DNA of 64,000 nucleotides from Flavobacterium zepuense (GCF_007097145.1 NZ_VJVZ01000001.1:62001-126000); one strand, 5' to 3'. Positions 36,638 to 45,832 are shown, counted from the first letter of the stretch. Notes: generated from the letters alone by a model not told the origin. Numbers and translations are program-made.

Positions 36638-36901
36638 TAGTTATGAAATTTAGTCAGATAGATATAAAATAATGGCGGGCAACTTTGCAAAATCAAATTT
36701 ACAGAAGGTTCCGAAGTAACCTCATTTATTTTAGTTGGCTTAAACACCGGAGTTGGTGTTTGGGCAAATATCCTGTGATATTATGGGGCATATGTATCCA
36801 AAAGTTGCATTGTTGCAGTAGGAAGGTTTATGTTGACGCAGATGCATCACATTTTGAATATGGCGCGTCGTTCATTCAAATTAGCCTCCATCTAAAAAAA
36901 T

Positions 36902-37945
36902 CTACTTTTTGTGTTTTACAAATGGATTAAGTGACACCCCAATATTAATATACGGGGCAGAATCTGTATGCGCTTCCCAAGTATAATCATTAAACGAACT
37001 GTTCTTTTCAAGCACCCGTACAGTTGGGTTTACCCGGTAGCCTGTTTTGAAAGTAAGGGTAATGCTGCCCGGTAAAATATGTTCGTAAACAAGGCCAACG
37101 TTACCGTCAAGTTGCCGATACTGGTAAGTGGTATTGGCGGCATCTCGATCGTAAAGGAAAAAGGTTGTATTAAAATCAAGATCGAAACCAGCAGAAAGCC
37201 TACCATTATTTGACATTTGCCTGCGTAAGTAGGCATAACGGGGAAGTGTAAGGTCTACCGTTAGTTTATCATTAAATTTATGCTGGTAAATAAATATTGG
37301 TGCAATTGGAATTTGCGCGCCTGGGTCTGTTGTTCCTGCTATACCGACACTCATAGTTGTTGTCTCATTAGCTTTTAGTACAACAATACCGCTAAAAACC
37401 CCACGTGTACGTTCTATTCTCTTTTCACTTCCATCCAATGCAAATCCTGCCGTGTAGATGACTGTCTTACCAAATAGCTTTGCAAAATAACTAAAGTTTA
37501 GCCCCTCAGTATGATAATGGTAATCCTCTTTGTAGTTTTGTTGAATGTTGGGTGTTGATGTCGAAAATCTTGATTCGGATGAGATCAGCCGGTAAAGCCC
37601 GTTTATCTGTACCAGCCACCGGCGGTTTTGCAGCAAATTAAGGTTTATACTTGCTGTAGACTGTGACCAGTTTGTAAACTCTCCATCCGGCAGATCCCGA
37701 TCCCTTAAATTTGATGAGAAATTATAATTACCGTATTGTTTAAAATCGATACTGAAAGGCCTCTGTTCGGCGAACTTATCGGCGTTGAAGCGGATTACCT
37801 TCTTGGCAACACTGTCCTGGCTTTGCGCATTGGCAAGGAATGGCAATGTTAAAAATGAGGTGAATAGTATTAGGGCCGTTAGGCGATCCAGCGTTTTCTT
37901 TGCTAAACAAGGAGAATGAGAAATAAACAAATTGTGATTAAACAT
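36902..37945 (-). CDS. Outer-membrane beta-barrel protein with the shared AraC operator
   Basis: 347 residues. Signal peptide about residues 20-42 (ALILFTSFLTLPFLANAQ), preceded by a short N-terminal extension, so the start may lie further in. The mature part is rich in alternating hydrophobic and aromatic strands (LSIDFKQYGNYNFSS, TWEAHTDSAPYINIGVSLNPFVKHKK), typical of an outer-membrane porin-like protein. Its promoter region carries the direct-repeat operator also present at 41560 and 42602, so it probably belongs to an AraC regulon. Confidence 0.65.
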   Translation of the reverse strand: MFNHNLFISHSPCLAKKTLDRLTALILFTSFLTLPFLANAQSQDSVAKKVIRFNADKFAEQRPFSIDFKQYGNYNFSSNLRDRDLPDGEFTNWSQSTASINLNLLQNRRWLVQINGLYRLISSESRFSTSTPNIQQNYKEDYHYHTEGLNFSYFAKLFGKTVIYTAGFALDGSEKRIERTRGVFSGIVVLKANETTTMSVGIAGTTDPGAQIPIAPIFIYQHKFNDKLTVDLTLPRYAYLRRQMSNNGRLSAGFDLDFNTTFFLYDRDAANTTYQYRQLDGNVGLVYEHILPGSITLTFKTGYRVNPTVRVLEKNSSFNDYTWEAHTDSAPYINIGVSLNPFVKHKK

Positions 37946-38063
37946 AATTACATGGATTGAGTGTTTACAGTTATTAATTTTTTAGGTCCAATCTTTATTG
38001 GGACGAACGTATTATTACCATTAGTAGCCAGCTTAACATAGCATATAGGGATATTCTTAACTT

Positions 38064-38133
38064 TTATTACGGCAAAGTTCAAGTATTAGTAAAAAGTGTA
38101 TGTAGCCATAAGTCGCATAGACGTAGTCGAAAG
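38064..38133 (-). promoter_or_regulatory. Direct-repeat operator 1 of the AraC regulon
   Basis: TGTAGCCATAAG at 38101-38112 and CGTAGTCGAAAG at 38122-38133 form a direct repeat 21 bp apart. On the minus strand the -7-like TTGAACTTTG follows at 38073-38082. The same layout recurs at 41559 and 42602. The target is the gene starting at 37945, with a 125-bp leader. Confidence 0.7.
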
Positions 38134-38261
38134 GGAGAAATTTTGCGGCACAAAAGATTTAAATTGAAGGCAGGTATTTGAGAAGCGACTACCCCGATAA
38201 TGTTTTAATAGCCTATTAAATGCTGAATAATAAATGGAAATATTAACCATTCCTTATATCA

Positions 38262-38508
38262 GTTTATCACTTGTAAGATTGAAATATTGCCGGATTTGCG
38301 TAAGTAAAAGTTGGTTTAGTCTTAAAAGCTTGCTAAACGGTTAAGGGTGTTCGCAGTCTATCTTAAATGCAATCTCGTTTAAAGATAGATTTGTTATTGA
38401 ATGTTTTTCGTTTGATTTTTCAATCAGCTTATTGGGGATATGTTGTTGCACATTTTGCCCTGGGTACTTTTAACAGGACTGTATAGGAACTAGTAGAGAT
38501 GCAATATC
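38262..38508 (-). pseudogene. AraC-family relic upstream of an intact AraC gene
   Basis: On the minus strand the sequence reads DIASLLVP, then GQNVQQHIPNKLIEKSNEKHSI and NLSLNEIAFKIDCEHP, a TAA where CAA would give Gln, then PFSKLLRLNQ. It matches the C-terminal domain of the AraC regulator at 38556 (GQTTQQLIHEKLIEKAKEKL, SEIAYQLGFEHPQSFSKL). In-frame stops and small deletions have destroyed it. It probably arose from a local duplication of the neighbour. Confidence 0.75.
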
Positions 38509-38555
38509 AGAATATGCAGGTTTTTTATAAATAGTGATAGGTTTATTAATGCTAT

Positions 38556-39464
38556 TTAATTAAACGATTGCCGGAAATCTAAAGGGCTTTGATTGGTCTT
38601 GCTTTTAAAGAGCTTACTAAATGACTGGGGATGTTCAAACCCCAGCTGGTATGCAATTTCACTAACGGATAATTCTGAGGTTGATAGCTTTTCTTTCGCC
38701 TTTTCAATCAGTTTTTCATGAATCAACTGCTGGGTGGTCTGGCCGGTAAGCTGCTTTAATAGACTGCTTAAATACTTGGATGACATATTCAGGATATCAG
38801 CAATTTCATTAACACTGGGCAATCCCTTTAAAAGCAGGTCTTCACTATTGATACGCTCTGCCAGTACATCCTCCAGGCGGCTCAATATGTTGTGGTTAAT
38901 TATTTTCCGGGTAATGAACTGGCGTTCATAGAAGCGTTCTGCATAGTTCAGTAGTGTTTCAAGACTGGAAATAATAATATCTTGGCTAAACTTATCAATG
39001 TTGGAGCTGTACTCGTTTCTGATGTTTTCTATAATTCCATTGATGACAGCTTCTTCCTTGTCGGACAGAAATAAAGCTTCATTTGTATTGTAACCAAAAT
39101 ATTCGTATTGCTTTATTTTTTTTGCCAGTGAGGTATTCCATAAAAAGTCGGGATGGATAAACAACATCCAGCCACTTAAATTATGCGGCACACCATTGTC
39201 TTCGCCACGCAGTATTTGCCCCGGAGCAAGAAAACCCATCATGCCTTCGTCAAAATCATATTTTTGTTGACCATAAAAAAGTTTGTCACAACCCCGCTTC
39301 ATAGACACCACGTAAAAATCAAATAATACAGTGGTGATATCTGTATTGTTGGCTAAACCTTCCAGATTTAAAATACTGATGAGCGGATGATGCGGTTTGT
39401 CATAGCCGCCAAGCCTGTGCAGCTCTGTAATGGTTTTTATCCTATATGGTTTTCTATCTTCCAT
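38556..39464 (-). CDS. AraC-family transcriptional regulator, candidate for the 21-bp operator
   Basis: 302 residues. N-terminal cupin-like sensor (GFLAPGQILRGEDNGVPHNL) and C-terminal AraC domain (VNEIADILNMSSKYLSSLLKQLTGQTTQ, then LSVSEIAYQLGFEHPQSFSKLFKSKTNQSP). It lies within 4 kb of all three operator copies and has an AraC relic next to it. The promoter region has an inverted TAGCCAT/ATGGCTA pair at 39506-39526. Either this regulator or that at 42819 is the likely binder of the operator. Confidence 0.85.
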   Translation of the reverse strand: MEDRKPYRIKTITELHRLGGYDKPHHPLISILNLEGLANNTDITTVLFDFYVVSMKRGCDKLFYGQQKYDFDEGMMGFLAPGQILRGEDNGVPHNLSGWMLFIHPDFLWNTSLAKKIKQYEYFGYNTNEALFLSDKEEAVINGIIENIRNEYSSNIDKFSQDIIISSLETLLNYAERFYERQFITRKIINHNILSRLEDVLAERINSEDLLLKGLPSVNEIADILNMSSKYLSSLLKQLTGQTTQQLIHEKLIEKAKEKLSTSELSVSEIAYQLGFEHPQSFSKLFKSKTNQSPLDFRQSFN

Positions 39465-39505
39465 GTTGTAAAGTTACTTATTAAAATATATTTTACTAAA
39501 ATCAA

Positions 39506-39526
39506 TAGCCATGAAAATTATGGCTA
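39506..39526. promoter_or_regulatory. Inverted TAGCCAT repeat upstream of the AraC gene
   Basis: TAGCCAT (39506-39512) and ATGGCTA (39520-39526) with a 7-bp spacer. On the minus strand it reads GTAGCCAT, the same word as the first half-site of the direct-repeat operators, so it may be an autoregulatory site. Confidence 0.45.
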
Positions 39527-39574
39527 CAGCAATAATTGATATCAAAACCTTCCTCACGTTCATCTACCTTATCC

Positions 39575-39928
39575 TTAATTTTTAAATGGATATTTAAGCC
39601 AAATCAATAGCAGTGGTATTGCTAAAAACGGAATTTCTATCAGGGCTATGCGATAGTTTCCAGCACGTAATGCAAATGCCATTATAAATACAACCGATAG
39701 GGCATTGAGCAGATTGCCTATGAAAAATGTCCTTGGTAGCAGCAGCAGTATGCCAACCAATATAGCGGAAACACCGAATACAGGCATTGTCCATTCCGCT
39801 AAACCCAACTGGGACATCATTTTTAATGATTCTGGATTTTTCTTATAATTAAAGGAACCCCAACCGTGGCTAAAACTCAAGCCTACCGAGGTTACCAATA
39901 AGACTAATGAAATGATGTTCTTTATCAT
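39575..39928 (-). CDS. Small DoxX-like membrane protein (paralogue)
   Basis: 117 residues with about four transmembrane segments (MIKNIISLVLLVTSVGLSF, GVSAILVGILLLLPRTFFIG, LLNALSVVFIMAFALRAG, IALIEIPFLAIPLLLIWL). Paralogue of the protein at 30654. It is part of a minus-strand run (39575-40515) with two small membrane or lipoproteins, directly upstream of the AraC gene at 38556. Confidence 0.75.
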   Translation of the reverse strand: MIKNIISLVLLVTSVGLSFSHGWGSFNYKKNPESLKMMSQLGLAEWTMPVFGVSAILVGILLLLPRTFFIGNLLNALSVVFIMAFALRAGNYRIALIEIPFLAIPLLLIWLKYPFKN

Positions 39929-39929
39929 A

Positions 39930-40133
39930 TTAATTCAGAACGTAAATTTGTAATACATAACCGCCAATCAACCCAATAGGGATGCCTAAAATTGCGTTTA
40001 TAAGTGCCGTTCGCGCTTTTTTAGGAAATGCTTTTCTAAATCTGTAATACAGGTAAAATCCTACCGGTGGCAATGCGTTTGACAATACTGTTAAACCCAT
40101 TGGTAGCTTGTCATTTTTTTGAATAGTATTCAT
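39930..40133 (-). CDS. Small membrane protein
   Basis: 67 residues, very hydrophobic after the N-terminal (LTVLSNALPPVGFYLYYRFRK, ALINAILGIPIGLIGGYVLQIYVL), two transmembrane helices. It is adjacent to the DoxX-like gene (one base between) and probably cotranscribed with it. Function unknown. Confidence 0.6.
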   Translation of the reverse strand: MNTIQKNDKLPMGLTVLSNALPPVGFYLYYRFRKAFPKKARTALINAILGIPIGLIGGYVLQIYVLN

Positions 40134-40152
40134 CTTGTTTTATTGTAAAATG

Positions 40153-40515
40153 TTATTTAATATTTATCCAAAGTTCTTCAACATTGAAACTTATATGCGA
40201 CACTTTGGTCTTGTGGGGCATATCGATAGCTGTTTTGCTGCCGTCTTTGATGATTTTGGTATGCTTTAGGACTTCTTCCAAGTTACTTTTATCATTCAAT
40301 GTCCATTTTCCCTTGCCATAATCGAATACTTTTTTATCCTCAATCCGTAATCCATTTATGGAGTCGGTGAAAGCGAAAGGGTGTGTGTTCACGTAGGAGC
40401 TATCCAACATCAATGTGATGGTATTGCCTGTTTTGTTACTGATATAGACCGTTTTGTTAGCACTACAGGATGAAAGCACAACCACAACAATCGATACCGC
40501 ACTTATACGTTTCAT
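40153..40515 (-). CDS. Small lipoprotein of unknown function
   Basis: 120 residues with a lipobox VVLSSCSANK at residues 12-21, so it is anchored in the outer or inner membrane. The mature part (VYISNKTGNTITLMLDSSYVN, GLRIEDKKVFDYGKGKWTLNDKS) is a small beta-rich domain. No family is recognised. Cotranscribed with the two preceding small membrane genes. Confidence 0.55.
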   Translation of the reverse strand: MKRISAVSIVVVVLSSCSANKTVYISNKTGNTITLMLDSSYVNTHPFAFTDSINGLRIEDKKVFDYGKGKWTLNDKSNLEEVLKHTKIIKDGSKTAIDMPHKTKVSHISFNVEELWINIK

Positions 40516-40582
40516 TTTTTTTTCATTTTTTAGTTTAAATATTGAAATTGAGAGTTTTTAAAATGGCTCAAAACTGTAAGTC

Positions 40583-41509
40583 TTAAAATTCAACTTTAGC
40601 TAACTCCTGCGATAACTCCCATAATTTTAAAGAAACATTCAAATCCTTTGCTTGTGAAGGTATTTTTGCGACGGATGGAAATCCCCGGGTCTCCCCCATT
40701 TTGTCCGGTCCGTAATACAAACCGCCTTTAGCATCCGGAGATGTCGCCGCGTATAATGTTGGCAAGGCTCCCTGTGCAGATGGCTGGAATAAAAATGGTA
40801 GAAAAGTTCGCGCCATTCCTGCGGCACTCCATCGCCCGGCACCGGTAATAAGTAAATTTGTTCGGGAAACACCCGGATGGGAAGCCAGACTCGTGATGCC
40901 CCAGCCGTACTTTTCACTTTGCCGCTGAAGTTCTAAAGCAAACATCAGGTTCGCAAGTTTTGCCTGGCCATATGCTTTCATTGGAACATACGAAGATGTT
41001 GACTGAAGGTCATCAAAATTGATTATTCCTGCACGATTTGCTACACTTGAAACAGTAACAACACGGGCGCCAGGTGATTTACGTAATAATGGAAGAAGTT
41101 GTGCTGTAAGTGCTAAGTGGCCAATATGGTTTGTGCCAAACTGTAACTCAAAGCCATCGGCAGTTTCAAGCCGTTTTGGCGGTGTCATTACACCGGCGTT
41201 ATTTATTAGAAGATTGATGGCTTGCCCTTTCAAAGTCATTCTCGAAACAAAGGCTTTTATTGAGGATAGATTGGCAAGGTCTATTTTTTCAAAACTCACT
41301 TTGGCCTTCCGATTAATCCGGTGTATCTTATCAATTGCATCAGCCCCTTTTTGAGCGTTACGCCCCATTATTACCACATTCCATCCTGCTGATGACAACG
41401 CTAGTGCATCTTCGTATCCAACACCTTCGGTACTACCTGTAATTACAGCTAAGCCACTGTTTGTTTGAGGAATATCCGATGCTGTCCATTTTTTAATTTC
41501 GTTTTGCAT
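40583..41509 (-). CDS. SDR (protochlorophyllide-reductase-like / retinol-dehydrogenase-like)
   Basis: Start at 41509 (MQNEIKKWTASDIPQTNSGLAVITGSTEGVG) is better placed than the upstream start at 41566, which overlaps the operator. 308 residues. TGSTEGVG motif, NNAGVM, catalytic region VTVSSVANRAG, YGQAK for YxxxK. The operator at 41523-41592 lies just upstream and is shared with two other genes. Substrate not determined. Confidence 0.85.
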   Translation of the reverse strand: MQNEIKKWTASDIPQTNSGLAVITGSTEGVGYEDALALSSAGWNVVIMGRNAQKGADAIDKIHRINRKAKVSFEKIDLANLSSIKAFVSRMTLKGQAINLLINNAGVMTPPKRLETADGFELQFGTNHIGHLALTAQLLPLLRKSPGARVVTVSSVANRAGIINFDDLQSTSSYVPMKAYGQAKLANLMFALELQRQSEKYGWGITSLASHPGVSRTNLLITGAGRWSAAGMARTFLPFLFQPSAQGALPTLYAATSPDAKGGLYYGPDKMGETRGFPSVAKIPSQAKDLNVSLKLWELSQELAKVEF

Positions 41510-41522
41510 TTTACTTGTTTTT

Positions 41523-41592
41523 GTTATTGCAAAGTTCTGCAACAGTAATAAAGCGGCTGTAGCCAAAAGTCATATTATCGTAGTGGAAAAGC
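41523..41592 (-). promoter_or_regulatory. Direct-repeat operator 2 of the AraC regulon
   Basis: TGTAGCCAAAAG at 41558-41569 and CGTAGTGGAAAA at 41579-41590, 21 bp apart, with a -7-like AGAACTTTG on the minus strand (near 41530). It sits 50 bp ahead of the SDR start at 41509. Confidence 0.75.
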
Positions 41593-41688
41593 CGATTTAT
41601 TCTATACTGAAAGGCTCGTCCTATTGCATCGGATTTTTTCCTGCGCGCTCTGATTAGAGTTTAGTCAGGAGGTGTTCATAGTTAATTC

Positions 41689-42552
41689 TCATACAATTCC
41701 ACCATTAGAATAAATAAGCTGGCCATTGATCCATTCACCATCTTCAGAACACAGGATGGCAACAGTATTTGCGATGTCTTCGGGTTTGCCAAGGCGGCCG
41801 TAGGGTGTCATGGCTGCCGCGCCCTGAAGTTGTTCGGTTGTGCCTTTACTTCTCAGCAAATCTGTGTCAACAGCGCCGGGGGCAATAGCATTAACCGAGA
41901 TGCGGCGGCCACTAAGCTCTTTAGCTAATACTCCGGCATACATTTCCTGGGCGGCTTTGGTAGCGGCATAAGCACCTGTACCCGCAGGCTTCATTTGGAT
42001 GATGCTGGAACTTAAGCAAATAATGCGTCCCCCATTGCGGGTACGGCGGGCGGCTTCACGCAGTACATTAAAACTCCCTTTAATATTTGTAGCTATCATT
42101 CGGTCAAAAGCCTCGTCGCCCATATCGGCAAACGGGTTAGTATTCATGATACCAGCATTACTAACCACCACATCTACGCCGCCAAAGGCTTCCTGGTTAG
42201 CATCAAATAGTGCTTTGACTCCTTTAGGGTCCGCAACATCTGCCTGATGATAAATCGCCCTACCTCCTGCGGCTTTAATCTCCTGTACGAGCCGTTCAGC
42301 CTTGTCCTTATTTGTAAGGTAGTTTATTGTTACGGCATAGCCATCAAGTGCTAGTCGACGTGCAGTGGCGGCGCCAATTCCACGGGATGATCCGGTAATA
42401 ATGGCTACTCGTCCGGCACCGGGCATTACGCCAGGTTCAATTTGAGAGGGTTGACTATTATTTAATCCCATTGCATTTGCAACAGGAAGAGCGGCAGCGG
42501 TTGTGGCGAGCGCTAAAAATTTTCTACGGGATGTACTCTTATTTGAATGCAT
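41689..42552 (-). CDS. Tat-exported SDR with the shared operator
   Basis: Start at 42552 (MHSNKSTSRRKFLALATTAAALPVANAMG) gives a twin-arginine signal (SRRKFLAL), so the enzyme is exported folded to the periplasm. About 287 residues. TGSSRGIG, catalytic region CLSSSIIQMK, YAATK for YxxxK, and a C-terminal WINGQLIYSNGGIV. The operator copy at 42564-42633 lies 12-80 bp upstream, and the divergent AraC gene at 42819 is on the other side. Substrate unknown. Confidence 0.85.
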   Translation of the reverse strand: MHSNKSTSRRKFLALATTAAALPVANAMGLNNSQPSQIEPGVMPGAGRVAIITGSSRGIGAATARRLALDGYAVTINYLTNKDKAERLVQEIKAAGGRAIYHQADVADPKGVKALFDANQEAFGGVDVVVSNAGIMNTNPFADMGDEAFDRMIATNIKGSFNVLREAARRTRNGGRIICLSSSIIQMKPAGTGAYAATKAAQEMYAGVLAKELSGRRISVNAIAPGAVDTDLLRSKGTTEQLQGAAAMTPYGRLGKPEDIANTVAILCSEDGEWINGQLIYSNGGIV

Positions 42553-42563
42553 ATTTTGATATT

Positions 42564-42633
42564 TTATTGCGACAAAGTTCAAGAATTGTTTAAAAGCTTA
42601 CGTAGCCAAAAGTCGCAAAGACGTAGTTGAAAG
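42564..42633 (-). promoter_or_regulatory. Direct-repeat operator 3 of the AraC regulon
   Basis: CGTAGCCAAAAG at 42601-42612 and CGTAGTTGAAAG at 42622-42633, 21 bp apart, with TTGAACTTTGTCGCAATAA on the minus strand serving as -7 region. Best match to the consensus CGTAGYYNAAAG among the three. The divergent AraC gene starts at 42819. Confidence 0.75.
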
Positions 42634-42818
42634 GATTATATATCAACTAAGATTATTAATGAGGTTTCCAAGGTGAAAAAGCGCCTTTTAACTATAACAT
42701 TCGGACATTTGGATACATCATTTAGCTATAAACGGCCGAAATTTCGCAGATCAAAGGCAACTACCATAAATTTAAAACAAAACTATTTACACGTAGAAAA
42801 TTCCAAACACATAATTAA

Positions 42819-43658
42819 ATGAATGAAAAATTGTCCCGTGACCATGTAGTCTGGCTGCCCCATCCTAATAAATTACTGGTGATTGAACCTATCGACTATC
42901 CAAACCCTTATGATTACCACCGGCCTCACCGGCACGACTATTTTGAAATCATATTAATACAAAAAGGCGAAGGCAAACAATACGTAGACTTTACACCCTA
43001 TGAGATGCATGGACGGCAACTCTTCAATGTTTATCCGGGACAAGTACACTTAATGCATCGCAATACCGCTCAAGGCTTGCTAATACAATTCAGGAAAGAC
43101 CTTTTTGAGTTTATACGTCCCCTACAACACTATCAACTATACTTTATAGACCCCGTTTTTAATCCGGAACCCCAAATTTTTGACCGTCTTTTTAGCATGA
43201 CCGAACAAATGGCTGATTTGTTGGCGCAAAAGGATTTTTCACAACTCTCTATTTATAAGGCATACTGCTATTTGGAAATAATACTAATATCCCTTGTAGA
43301 GATGCAGGGCGAGAATATTGGTTTAAGGTATGACCATCTCACCTCTCAGTTTCTTTCTGTATTATCGCAAAATATATACTCACATAGGAAAGCAGCCGAT
43401 TATTGCAAAATGCTGAACTGTTCCAGAAATAAGCTGAACCAAGTCTGTAAGGCTGCGTTTGGAAAATCGGCCCTTGAACTTATCCATGAGGAACTTCTAT
43501 TAGAGATACGGCGCCTTTTGCTGCTTGGGAAAATGTCTTTGAAAGAAATTGCTTTCGCACTCAATTTTGACAGCCCCGCCAACTTCAGCATCTTTATAAA
43601 AAGCAAGACAGGGCTTACACCATCAGAACTGCAATCTTTAGTAAATTCAAGTTGCTAG
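42819..43658 (+). CDS. AraC-family transcriptional regulator, candidate for the 21-bp operator
   Basis: 279 residues. Sensor half (HRPHRHDYFEIILIQKGEGKQYVDFTPYEMHGR) of the cupin type, and C-terminal AraC domain (ADYCKMLNCSRNKLNQVCKAAFGKS, then LKEIAFALNFDSPANFSIFIKSKTGLTP). It is divergent from the Tat-SDR at 41689, with operator 3 between the two, which makes it the best candidate activator of the regulon. Confidence 0.85.
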   Translation: MNEKLSRDHVVWLPHPNKLLVIEPIDYPNPYDYHRPHRHDYFEIILIQKGEGKQYVDFTPYEMHGRQLFNVYPGQVHLMHRNTAQGLLIQFRKDLFEFIRPLQHYQLYFIDPVFNPEPQIFDRLFSMTEQMADLLAQKDFSQLSIYKAYCYLEIILISLVEMQGENIGLRYDHLTSQFLSVLSQNIYSHRKAADYCKMLNCSRNKLNQVCKAAFGKSALELIHEELLLEIRRLLLLGKMSLKEIAFALNFDSPANFSIFIKSKTGLTPSELQSLVNSSC

Positions 43659-43875
43659 TTTCAAAATAAGAAAGTAAACATCAAAAGTGAGAAATATTGT
43701 TTACCACAACTAAACACTCACAGGTATAATGCCTACAAGGGATTATTTCAATTTTTTGTTTATTTTCATAAGAAGATATAAGACGCCAGATGATTGTATA
43801 TGCCCTTCTGTCTTTCCGAAGTGCTGTCGTGCTGATTTTGGAGTCACTCCTATGTTGTGTTTATCTGTTAATCTA

Positions 43876-44844
43876 CTAACGAAGTATTGGTGAACCTTCA
43901 TTTGGCTTTAAATGGATGAGTGTTTTAGTGTCGCTCCATAATTTTAATGCTCGTTCTTCGTCATAAGACAATTTGGAAGAACGCCTTTCTGTTAATCTAA
44001 AATCGTTAGATTGAAAATATTTTCCCGAGCTGTTTACAAAGTCAGGGGCAACAGCAACCTTCGCAAGCGATTTTCCAGAAAAAACAATATCTCCCATTGT
44101 TATACCACTTCGTTTCATTACCCAATGAATAAATGCAGTGCTTGTAAGCCATCGCACCGGCTTTGGCATACTTCTTAAAAAGGAAGTTCCTGAAGTGGCA
44201 CCAGGGTCATAGGCTATGGATGCAATAGAAGAACCTACCTTTTTTAGCCGTCTATCCAATTCATACGCATAAAGCATTATACAAAGTTTTGAAGTTGCAT
44301 ATAACTTGCCGGCGGAAATGGGCTTTGAGCCATCTTTACCAGTATGTGCAAGTCCAATTACATCATATTCTGCCGCTACTCCCATCAATTTTCCGTCTGC
44401 TGTATCAGGGTCGTGTGTGCCACTTGCTGTAAAAACAACCCGTCCATTATTTACTATGCTATCAATAAGCAATTCCACCAATAAAGTATGTCCTAAATAG
44501 TTAGTTGCAATAGTTTCTTCGTAACCATCAGTAGAATAAGATACAGCTCCGTTTAGGCGAATTCCAGCATTGCAAATGATAGCTTGCAGCGAATCAATTT
44601 CTCCATTTACAATCATTTTAAGGCATTGCGCAGCTCCTGTCCTTACAGATTTTAAAGACGATGTGTCCATCGCAAGCACACTTATTTTTACATTATAGGA
44701 TTTTCGTAATTCTTTTGCGAAAATTTCCATTTGTTCAGGGCTACGCCCTGCCAAAATTAAATTGTAATTATAAGTTGATGCAAGAAGTTTACAACATTCA
44801 ATTCCTATTCCGCTGTGTCCGCCTGTTATTAAAATCGTTGGCAT
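43876..44844 (-). CDS. SDR (retinol-dehydrogenase/WWOX-like) paired with Crp/Fnr regulator
   Basis: 322 residues. TGGHSGIG motif, catalytic region VFTASGTHDPD, YATSK for YxxxK, and a family-typical long C-terminus. A palindrome (44898-44915) lies 54 bp upstream of its start, and a Crp/Fnr gene follows upstream with its own palindrome at 45514. The layout is the same as for the SDR at 10356, although the two SDRs are not close in sequence. Confidence 0.85.
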   Translation of the reverse strand: MPTILITGGHSGIGIECCKLLASTYNYNLILAGRSPEQMEIFAKELRKSYNVKISVLAMDTSSLKSVRTGAAQCLKMIVNGEIDSLQAIICNAGIRLNGAVSYSTDGYEETIATNYLGHTLLVELLIDSIVNNGRVVFTASGTHDPDTADGKLMGVAAEYDVIGLAHTGKDGSKPISAGKLYATSKLCIMLYAYELDRRLKKVGSSIASIAYDPGATSGTSFLRSMPKPVRWLTSTAFIHWVMKRSGITMGDIVFSGKSLAKVAVAPDFVNSSGKYFQSNDFRLTERRSSKLSYDEERALKLWSDTKTLIHLKPNEGSPILR

Positions 44845-44897
44845 ATTTTTCTCTTTATAAATTAAGGTGCAAAGATTGCACGTTTAAAAGAGAAAGT

Positions 44898-44915
44898 ATT
44901 TGCCATTTGGCAAAT
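44898..44915. promoter_or_regulatory. Palindromic operator ATTTGCCATTTGGCAAAT
   Basis: Perfect 18-bp palindrome, TTTGCCA / TGGCAAA with a 2-bp centre, between the SDR start (44844) and the Crp/Fnr stop (44923). Variant of the TTTACCA-type site at 11272 and 11899 (A replaced by G). Confidence 0.7.
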
Positions 44916-44922
44916 AGCGATT

Positions 44923-45480
44923 TTAACTGATATTTTTCCTAATTCGGCTCAATGAAGATTGAGTAATGCCCAAGTAGGAAGCAATGTAAGAAAGAGGTAT
45001 GCGATTAGCAGCGTTTGGGAAGTCCTTTAAAAAATTAAGATAACGTGTAGTAGCATCTTGCGAAATCATAGAACTTAATCTTTCCATTTTTTCAGTGCGA
45101 TGCTTGTTCATTATTTTATCAATCATTTTGTCCCAATCCAAAATGGTATCGGAAAGTTCTTTCCAATCTCCTTTGGTAAATGTGATGAGTTTGCAGTCGG
45201 TAATGGCTTGTAAATAAAAAGTTGCCTCATAATAATCCCAATCTTTTATCAAGTGGTTTTCGTTAAAAAAATACTTTGTAATTTCTTCGCCTTTGTTATC
45301 ATAGAAAGAAATACGAATAAAGCCCTCCACAAGAAAGCCAATATGTTCAGGCATTTTACCAGCTTCCCAAAAGTAATCGTCTTTCGGAAGTTGCGTCTCG
45401 GTAGCCTTACTTATAATAAGGTCAATTTGTTGTTTGTTTAAATTTCCAAACTTCAATATAAAATCTGTAAATGCTTTCAT
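44923..45480 (-). CDS. Crp/Fnr-family regulator (cassette copy 2)
   Basis: 185 residues, paralogue of the regulator at 11296 (MKAFTDFILKFGNLNKQQIDLIISKATETQLPKDDYFWEAGK versus MKEFIDYILQFGNLNKQQTDLII). Beta-roll domain and HTH (SYIASYLGITQSSLSRIRKNIS). The recognition helix region is nearly identical to the other copy, in line with the shared palindrome type. Palindromes lie upstream of this gene and upstream of the SDR at 43876. Confidence 0.85.
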   Translation of the reverse strand: MKAFTDFILKFGNLNKQQIDLIISKATETQLPKDDYFWEAGKMPEHIGFLVEGFIRISFYDNKGEEITKYFFNENHLIKDWDYYEATFYLQAITDCKLITFTKGDWKELSDTILDWDKMIDKIMNKHRTEKMERLSSMISQDATTRYLNFLKDFPNAANRIPLSYIASYLGITQSSLSRIRKNIS

Positions 45481-45513
45481 AGTGCAAAGGTGAAATTTTA
45501 AGATTGGTGCTTA

Positions 45514-45529
45514 TTTACCATTTGGCAAA
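45514..45529. promoter_or_regulatory. Palindromic operator TTTACCATTTGGCAAA
   Basis: Imperfect by one base pair (A against C), 34-49 bp upstream of the Crp/Fnr start at 45480. It is a hybrid of the TTTACCA and TGGCAAA halves of the other sites. Confidence 0.65.
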
Positions 45530-45832
45530 AAAGTTCTTTTTAATGCGCGTCAGTTTGATGTAAGCAAGGACGCTCGTAAGGTTTCTGCTAACTGTATGTA
45601 TGATGCGCTTACAAGGGATAAAATTATTTCAATTTTTATTTTATTGATGATATTTTATAAGGAATTGGAAAGGCTTTCTAATAAAATTGACTTTTTTTGT
45701 GTTTGGATTACAATTAAACAAATCTATTAACTAACAACTTGAATTAATTAAAATTCATAAGTAAAACTGGTATTTTCATAACTCCTGTTAGTATAACACA
45801 CTGTAGTTTCACCATTATAAAACTACGCGGTT

